DNA of 64,000 nt, taken from Colocasia esculenta. Taxonomy: Eukaryota > Streptophyta > Magnoliopsida > Alismatales > Araceae. Shown here one piece after another: positions 57,601-64,000 of this stretch. The first letter of the stretch is position 1; each line of letters starts with the position of its first letter. The stretch covers positions 67,183,184 to 67,247,183 of the forward strand of contig CM024764.1 in NCBI GenBank assembly GCA_014218235.1. Reading direction: 5' to 3'. The notes beneath the pieces are model-generated. The model did no database searches. It saw only the letters and a list, made by a program, of their open reading frames with translations, and was not told where the DNA came from. A program made the position numbers and the translations under genes.

Positions 57601-58590
57601 AAGCAGATAGGCCACAAGAGGGTCCATCCAACTTGGTGCCAGAGGACCTACCTCTATGGCCGCTACATCCACTTCGGTGCTTGGTGACGCGAGCTCTTCT
57701 ATAAATATGGAGCGAGATGGGGTGATGTCATCTGAAGATGCCAACTTGGCAAGCGCATCGGCTCGCGCATTCTGCTCCCTTGGGATGTGAATGACTTCAA
57801 AGTATAGGAGATCCTCTGTTTGGATTTTGACCTATTGGAGGTATTGTGCCATTCGGGGCTCCCTTGCTTCGAAGTCTCTGTTCACCTGGCTGGCAATCAA
57901 CTGGGAGTCACTGAAGACTCGTAATCGGAGGGCTCGAGGTGCCTTGCCAGGCAGATACCGGACAGGAGGTTCATACTCAGCTACGTGTTGGAGCGGGGCG
58001 AAACGAAACCTCAGGGCATATTGGAACTCGAGACCTCTAGGGAGGTAAGAACCAGGCCCTGCCCACTCCCTTCCTGTGAAACAAGGGATCCATCGACGTG
58101 AGTTTCCATGGGGGATCCTGCTCAGCCGGAACGGTGCATTTTGCCACGAAGTCTACTAACACTTGTGCCTTGATTGCCATCCTTGGACAGTAGCTGATGT
58201 TGAATTCACCAAGCTCGATGGCCCATTTGATAAGCCTGTCAGAAGCCTCCGGCCGCTGAAGGATGAGCCTCAACGGTTGGTCGATAAGGACCGTGATCGG
58301 ATGGGCCTAAAGTAAGGCCTAAGCTTCCGTGCGAACAAGTGCTAGAGCGAGCTTCTCTACTCGAGGGTACCTTCTTTCCGCCTCCTGAAGGACCCTGCTA
58401 ATGTAGTAGACTGGATGTGTGCCGCGGCCTCTTCCCTTATCAACTGTGCTAATGGAGTGTTCAGTGATCGAAAGGTACACGAACAGAGGTTCCCCGAGCA
58501 TATGTTTTGAATAAGAACAGGTGGGGCTGCTAGATATGCCTTCTTCAGCTCGGTGAGGCTATTCGTAGTCCTCGGTCCACCATACATGCC
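57601..58590 (-). pseudogene. RNase H and second RNase H of the minus-strand Tat element
   Basis: Pieces: LTELKKAYLAAPPVLI (58560), HPVYYISRVLQEAERRYP (58400), LILQRPEASDRLIKWAIEL (58260), then the second RNase H with FSDSQLIASQVN and NARADALAKLASS (57900-57740), then the linker with WMDPLVAYLLRGELP (57630). Order as in Tat elements; several frameshifts. Confidence 0.88.
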
Positions 58591-59460
58591 CCCTTGGTGT
58601 AAGGTGCCTTGGGACCTCGCAGTAGCTTGAAGAAGTTGAAGCTTCTCTCCGTCACTCGGGACATGAATCGGTTGAGCGCGACGAGGCGTCCGGTGAGACG
58701 CTGGCCGTCACGCACTATCCGGGGACTTCTCATCTCTAAAATGGCTTGGATTTTCTCGGGGTTGGCCTCTATTCCCCTGTTGGACACGAGGAAACCGAGG
58801 AACTTACTCGAGCGTAGTCCAAACACACACTTCACTGAGTTGAGCTTCATGTTGTACCTCCGCAGAGTTGCGAAGGTTTCTTCGAGGTCAGAAATGTAGT
58901 CGGCGCTCGAGAGCATCTTGACCAACATGTCATCGATGTAGACTTCCATGTTACGCCCAATCTGCGGCTCAAACATTTTGTTGACCAGCTGCTGGTACGT
59001 TGCCCCTACGTTCTTCAGACCGAAAGGCATCCTGGTAAAGCAGTATAGGCCTAGGTCGGTGACGAACGTAGTGACGTCCTGATCCAGGGGGTGCATGCCG
59101 ATCTGGTGATAACCAGAATACGTATCTAAAAAGCTAAGAAGCTCGTGCCCGGAAGTGGCATCCACCAACTGGTCGATACGCGGCAAAGGGAAGTTGTCCT
59201 TCGGCGTAGCCTTGTTCAGATCCTTGTAATCCACGCATGCGCGCCATTTACCATTGGCTTTGCGTACGAAGACTACGTTGGAGATCCATCTTGGGTATTG
59301 AGCTTCCCAGAGAAGCCCAACAGCACGGCTTTTAACAACGTGATCCTAGATCATGGTCTGTCGTTCACGATTAAATGGCCGTCGTCTTTGTTGGACCAGA
59401 GGCACCTTTGGGCCCAGACGAAGATGGTGCACCATCACGTCCAGAGGAATGCCGGGTAAT
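58545..59460 (-). pseudogene. Reverse transcriptase of the minus-strand Tat element
   Basis: A 229-codon open stretch from 59234 holds VDYKDLNKATPKDNFPLPRI, RMPFGLKNVGATYQ and the catalytic YIDD. The N-terminal part lies in another frame up to 59460 with a stop. The YIDD motif is the Tat/Retand-type variant of YVDD. The polymerase core is the best preserved part of this element. Confidence 0.92.
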
Positions 59461-59859
59461 TCATCATCCGACCATGCAAACACATCTAAATTGGCTAGTA
59501 AGAAATCCCTGTGGCGTTGCTGCACGGCTTCAGAAAGGAATGTGCCAACATACAGAACATGTTCGGGGTTGTCATCTACCCGAATAGGAAGCAGATCTTC
59601 GGAAGGTATGCCTCTGCTGGTGGAAGGCTGATCGGCTGGTGGGGGAGCAATTGCTGGTTCTGTGAGGAGCTATTTGTCTCTCAAGGAGAGGACATAGCAC
59701 CATCGAGACTCACGCTGACTGCCTAGGAACAGCCTTAATTCGACCGATCAGGCCCCTGCCGAGAATGGCATTGTAGCCAGGCATGCTTCGAATAACCAAG
59801 AAATCCACCATCTTGGTTACGCTCTTTGGGGCCGTCCCAAGAGTAATTGGGAGGCGCGC
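59461..59859 (-). pseudogene. Protease-RT linker of the minus-strand Tat element
   Basis: Positioned between protease and RT, out of frame in all readings. Only short family-like strings can be seen. Confidence 0.6.
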
Positions 59860-60243
59860 TCATCCCATGTGTTGAACTGAAATCCCCGAGAAGCCGAACA
59901 GAGGCAATTCAACTGGGGTTAGCTGGTCGGTTTTCAAACCCATCAGCAAAAAACACTCGTAAGCCAACACATCCGAGGCACTTCCATTATCCACCAGAAC
60001 TCGGCGCACGGTACAGTGATTGATGGTGGCCGAAATGACTAGTGCATCAGTGTGTGGAGTAGAGACTCCTACAAGATCTTCGTCCGAGAAGGTTATAGCC
60101 TCCTCGGACCGTGTGTGTTCAGGATTAGGGGGATAAGGACCTGGGCGAGGCACTGAGGGCCTTTCCACTATGTGCACCCGCCGAGAGTAGTCGCGTCGGC
60201 TTTGATTGCTCTCTCTGCCTGCGCCAAAACCTCCCGCGATCAC
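59860..60243 (-). pseudogene. Protease of the minus-strand Tat element
   Basis: AITFSDEDL, then HTDALVISATI, then RVLVDNGSASDVL and FGFSGI: the retropepsin-like domain of Tat elements, whose active site has DNGS in place of DTGA. The frame ends at a stop at 59860. Confidence 0.85.
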
Positions 60244-60356
60244 GTTGATCTTCTGCCCATTGGGTTCGTTGTTGATGGGCTGCTCGGGAGTTCGCTCTCA
60301 GCGTCTTGGGCGGTCTTCATTGCGGCGCACATATCGTCCAAGATAGCCGTGTTTGA

Positions 60357-60998
60357 TCAAGGACTCGATCTTGTCCTTGAGCTGGCGGCACTCAAAGGTG
60401 TCGTGGCCGTGGTCCGGTGGAGAACAGTATTGTCCTGGTTGCACCTGCGAGGATCAGAGCGCATCCTTGGTGGCCACCGAACATAAGGCTCATCCCAGAT
60501 CTCGGCCAGGATCTGTTCGGGAGCCACCGTGAGTGGGGTGTAGTCGGTGAAGGGGCGAGGTCGGCGCGGCGAGTCCCAATTGCGACGGCCTTTCTTCCGA
60601 TCACGGTTGGAACTGTTGTTGGAAGGCCTCTTCATATCCAATTGACACCCTACTCTGCTCGACCAGCAGCAGGCTCTACTCGCATCCGCATGGGGTGAGC
60701 AGTAGAGAGCGCTGGGCAAGAGTGGAGGGTGCGCACCCCAACGTCCTTTGAAGGAAGCCATCGGGTGCCCAGATGAGGACACTGGTGGCCATATGGGACG
60801 TCGTGGTGAGGAATGTGAGCGTTCGGTCTGGAACCTCTTGACATAGTCTCAGAGTGCTTGTCTTTCTTCTTCAGAATAACAGAAGAGACGCGTGTGCAAG
60901 GCTGAGACCTGCACGAGATGTTCTCCAGAAGGATTTCTTCAACTGATGTAAGGAAGAGATGGAAACCGCGGGGGGCTTCGAAACCATGCCAGCCACGG
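60357..60998 (-). pseudogene. Gag C-terminal part of the minus-strand Tat element
   Basis: The frame 60782-60357 contains DYTPLTVAPEQILAEI and YVRWPPRMRSDP, then a lost FHRxxGHxxxxC knuckle, in the order of Tat Gag. Capsid-like pieces such as LLENISC and LRDYVKRF (other frame) reach to 60998, where the next Tat LTR is inserted. The N-terminus and 5' LTR must lie beyond the window, past the inserted element. Confidence 0.85.
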
Positions 60999-62245
60999 TG
61001 TAGACGCGAGATTTGGCCCATCTCCCGCAAGGCTCTTTTGGCCCATTAAGCCTCTTTTGACCATTTATTGACCAGCCGGATACCATGTAGACGGCAGATG
61101 ATGGGCCGACACTACTGGTGGCGGCAAGCCCCTGGACGCTGACCCAGACAGACGTCCACATCCTGGACGTCGCATGTGGTTGGCGGCCTGATCTTTGGAC
61201 GTCAAACGGGTTTACCAGGTCTGCGCAACAACCCCGAGATTCCAGCCACTTGCACCATTCTCTCAGCCATGCAACGCATGTGACGTTCCCAACGGGTATA
61301 TGGGCCACCTAGGCACCCATTGACCCAGCAAAAATCCTACTTGGCCTCTCCCCATGGGTTGGACCTTTAATGCATGGATTGCCAAGTGTGCAAGTGTGTT
61401 TCTTCACACTTGAGCATCCAAGGCTCTCAACCCCGAGCTCCACTGTCTATATAACCTCCCTTTGAGCCCTCTGAGCCAGAGGAGGAGAGGCTGGACGTCC
61501 ATATGCTGAAGCTTTGAGAGAGGAGAGAGAAAATCTTACCCAACCTTCCACCACTCATCCTCTTCACTCTCTCCACACTTGGGACGTCCAGGAGGGTGCT
61601 TTGGAGCTGGAGGAGCCCTGCAGGAGCTACAACATCAACAACGAGGATCTACACCTCTTCCCTCTCTCTTCTTTACTTACTTTTAGCTAATTTGCATGTT
61701 GCACACACCTTCCCACCTCACTCTAGGCACGTAGGGCACCTTCCTACACACCTAGAAAGGGGTTTCCAACCAAAACGGAGGGAAGAAGGGTGGTCATAAC
61801 ATTTGGCCACCCCTCTTCTCAAGTCCGCAACCGGTACGGGACTCGCCTTTGGGCTTTCCTCTCTTCGTTTTGAACATTTACTACACTGCATTTGAGTCTA
61901 ATAGAGCTTTGTTTGTGGCAGGAACACTGTGAACGTGACCGTGGAGCTCTCTCCTTTGGCCGGCCGAAGGAGGAGAAGTTGAAGCCCCATCTCCGTCCGC
62001 TGCGCGAGGCTGCTACCAACGTGGTCAAAACACTCCCTTGGGCACAGGTAAGGCCTGGCGATCACAAACCTCCCTTTCATCTCTGTTTTCTTTGTTTCCT
62101 CCTCAGTCATCCTAGTCAACCAGGGAGTCAACAGGTCAACCAGCGACCCATCATCACCAACGAGAGACCAGCGACGTCGCGAGCCTCCGGAGGACATCCA
62201 CAGTCGACACGGGAACTCAACGGTGGCGAAAACAGATCGTCCACA
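60999..62245 (+). mobile_element. 5' LTR of a third Tat element
   Basis: Starts TGTAGACGCGAG and ends near 62245 (gtccaca), about ten bases before a PBS identical to that at 17154. TATA box TATATAA at 61448-61454. GACGTCC and related words recur (61144, 61154, 61168, 61198, 61493, 61583). A segment at about 61920-62050, between 'gtggcag' and 'cacaggtaagg', resembles 16808-16990 of the first Tat LTR (shared 'gagctct', 'gccggc', 'ggagaag'), perhaps an untranslated exon. Confidence 0.8.
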
Positions 62246-62255
62246 GCCTCTTTTC

Positions 62256-62273
62256 TGGCGATCACGGTGGGAC
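62256..62273 (+). other. Primer binding site of the third Tat element
   Basis: TGGCGATCACGGTGGGAC, identical to the site at 17154-17171 although the LTRs are very different. Confidence 0.75.
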
Positions 62274-62966
62274 AAGTTGTGCTGCTGCGGTTTCTGTGCA
62301 TCCAGGTAGACGGCAAGCGATCTTGCCGCCTATCCAGGTAAGCGTCCACATCTCCTGCCGTTGAGTTTGTTTCAGCGTCCACATAGGTAGTCGTTTACTT
62401 TTCTTAGCGTCTGTCGATCATGTCGTCAATATGTTTTCTGATGAACTGAGCGTCCATATCATGCCGTTTACTTCACAGAAACTTTTGTTTCAGCTGTTTT
62501 GATCTGATTTTTGCTTTCTTGTTTGCTTCATGTTTGTCTATACAGTCCCAGTCACGGGGGGTTCCTTCCCCATCTGTTCTAGCCTCCCCTCACATTTAGG
62601 ACAGCCTTCTTTGGTTTACAACCTTTTACTCGGGGATTCCCCTCGGGTAAATCGGGTTGATTCCAAAGAAAAATCTGTAAGTCCCTAAATTCCATGGATT
62701 CCCTCACGGTACGGGGCAGGAGGACCTTACACCTTCCTGTTTAGTTCACCTACTCATCCGGGTTTGAGTAAGATTTGAGAGAACCGGCCAAGTCAAGTCA
62801 AAGTAATACACAACCTTAATCTTTAAAACTCTTGGGACGTTGTTTGATAACATTGCTTGATAGAAATCCACTTTTCTCCTCATAAACAGTGTTAATTAAT
62901 CAGCGAAACCGCTTTAAAATCAGTAGGTTCTTTTTGCTAATGGACTCTTGGTTAGACCCTGTCAAC
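62274..62966 (+). other. Leader of the third Tat element
   Basis: Noncoding, with gcgtcc words near 62340-62460. It has no detectable similarity in detail to the leader at 17172-18365. Confidence 0.7.
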
Positions 62967-64000
62967 ATGTCTAATAAACCGGCATTTGAATATGATGAAA
63001 CATCAATGATGAGATTGTCGGTATGATTAACACTGATGTTCAGACTGAGGGGTCGGTTCAATCATCTTCCAAGCCGATAATGAGGAAGTGTCAGTTTGAG
63101 GGTCAACCCCACTCATGCCCAGAATGCCCAAGAAGACCCCGAGTTTTCCAAACTCATGTCCCGCTATTTGCCCGACGATATCATTTCTGCTTTCCAAGCA
63201 TACCATTCGGGCAGCGGCTTCTCCTTCCCCTCCATCCCATTCTCCCTTCCTTGCTTCCTCATCTAGGCCGCTCCTAGGCCTCTCACCCCTTCCGAATTCT
63301 TGTATCCCCTATCCCTATCTCCACTCCTATCCTCCCACTCCTTTAACCTACTTCTACCCCATTTTCCCCACCCATCTCCCCCACCTATGTCCAACCCACT
63401 CCTCCCGCTCAATCCGATCCATGTCCTGGTCTGAGACGAGGGTCTTATTAGGAAACTCTTGCTGAATCTTTGTCCCTTTCCAGCCTCATTCACTCCAAAA
63501 CTACTGCAAGCTCCCCAACGCTTACTTCCCTCTGGGTTTCAAGGCCCCAAAGTACCGCAGTATGACGGGACCTCCGACCCCCAATTCCATCTTGCTGGCT
63601 TCACTATGGATTCCCATCGGTGGCTATACGATCGGGTTCCTCTTAGTCCACCTCTTCCAACAATCGTTAGAAGGGGAGCTTTGAGGTGGTTTATCTCTTT
63701 GCCCGCATCAGATCTTGTTAACTTTGACATAGTCCTCTGAGCTTCATCTCCCATTTCTCCTACATGGCCACTCAAGTCCCTACACTTCCCGACTTGGTGG
63801 CAGAAAAGATGAAGACGGACGAGACTTTGTCACTTTTGCCAACCGATGGATCTATGGCGTCAAGGGCTGACATACCCATCCCGGAGTCCCAAGCCATAAC
63901 CATGCTAGTCAACAACACCACCCCTTGCTCCGATCTATTCTAATGCTTAGTGAATTCCCTCCTTCACGCATCTTTACAACCAAGCAAGGGTGGTCCAAAA
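62967..64000 (+). pseudogene. Gag of the third Tat element, cut by the window end
   Basis: Starts near 62967 (MSNKPAFEYDE). The Pro/Leu/Ser-rich part (63200-63430) is followed by GPKVPQYDGTSDPQFHLAGF (63542 on), LRWFISLPASDLVNFDIV and LVAEKMKTDET, which match in order the Gag at 18883 (FVDLVAEKMKPDEEF). Two nearby frame changes (63640-63690), a stop at 63738 and further shifts break it. Protease and pol are outside the window. Confidence 0.85.

Noticed and set aside
1..64000. tRNA or rRNA genes, organelle DNA insertions
   Set aside because: I saw no A/B boxes with cloverleaf pairing, rRNA landmarks or plastid/mitochondrial genes; I could not run a search.

Overview
This is a stretch of nuclear DNA from a flowering plant with a large genome. 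I cannot name the species. Almost all of it is nested LTR retrotransposons, mostly of the Ty3/Gypsy Tat/Ogre clade plus Copia elements. The only host-gene-like coding material is one fragment of a CC-NBS-LRR resistance gene, present in two copies. I see no intact single-copy host gene, no rRNA or tRNA gene and no CRISPR array. Plant-specific domains (plant mobile domain, a DUF7745-like domain, the putative gypsy-type domain and Rx_N) support the plant assignment.

Layout. 1-8.1 kb: a Copia-type LTR remnant, a 73-bp tandem repeat (1430-2150), two diverged copies of a three-hairpin RNA-like block (2262-2405 and 2885-3032), then anonymous DNA up to a 100-N gap (8086-8185). 8.2-12.9 kb: a minus-strand Copia element with a broken gag-pol, a long leader carrying four structured hairpins and a GC-rich island, a PBS and a 1.57-kb 5' LTR. 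It is inserted in a plus-strand Copia whose RT/RNase H end and 0.3-kb LTR follow (12.9-14.5 kb). 15.0-15.3 kb: the resistance-gene fragment.

From 15,426 the framework is one old Gypsy-type LTR, now split into three pieces (15426-15726, 40434-41550, about 51906-52265) by later insertions. The first is a 24.7-kb Tat/Ogre-like element (15727-40433, TSD gcgac/gtgac): 5' LTR, PBS, gag-protease-G-patch, RT-RNase H-second RNase H, integrase, then two multi-exon genes on the opposite strand, a plant-mobile-domain gene (31067-33892) and a DUF7745-like gene (34306-35763). A 3.28-kb solo LTR (26504-29784, TSD tcatt) sits inside it. Its 3' end is rearranged: a 3.34-kb copy of its own 5' flank plus LTR (13809-17148) is joined to the internal region at 37096 behind a 25-bp filler repeat. 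The second is a SIRE-like LTR (41551-42540 and 50893-51905), itself split by a complete non-coding LARD-like element (42541-50887, TSD cattt). The third is a minus-strand Tat/Retand-like element (52271-60998) with an antisense two-exon ORF at 53470-56065; its gag is cut by a third Tat element (60999 to the window end).

None of the elements looks autonomous now. In the Tat/Ogre element the 12 in-frame stops I located in gag-pol, and the four in its plant-mobile-domain gene, can each be explained by a single C-to-T (or complementary G-to-A) change. This is the pattern expected of methylated, silenced repeats. The most unusual features are the antisense multi-exon genes carried by the Tat elements and two independent sets of noncoding hairpins whose stems differ in sequence but keep pairing.
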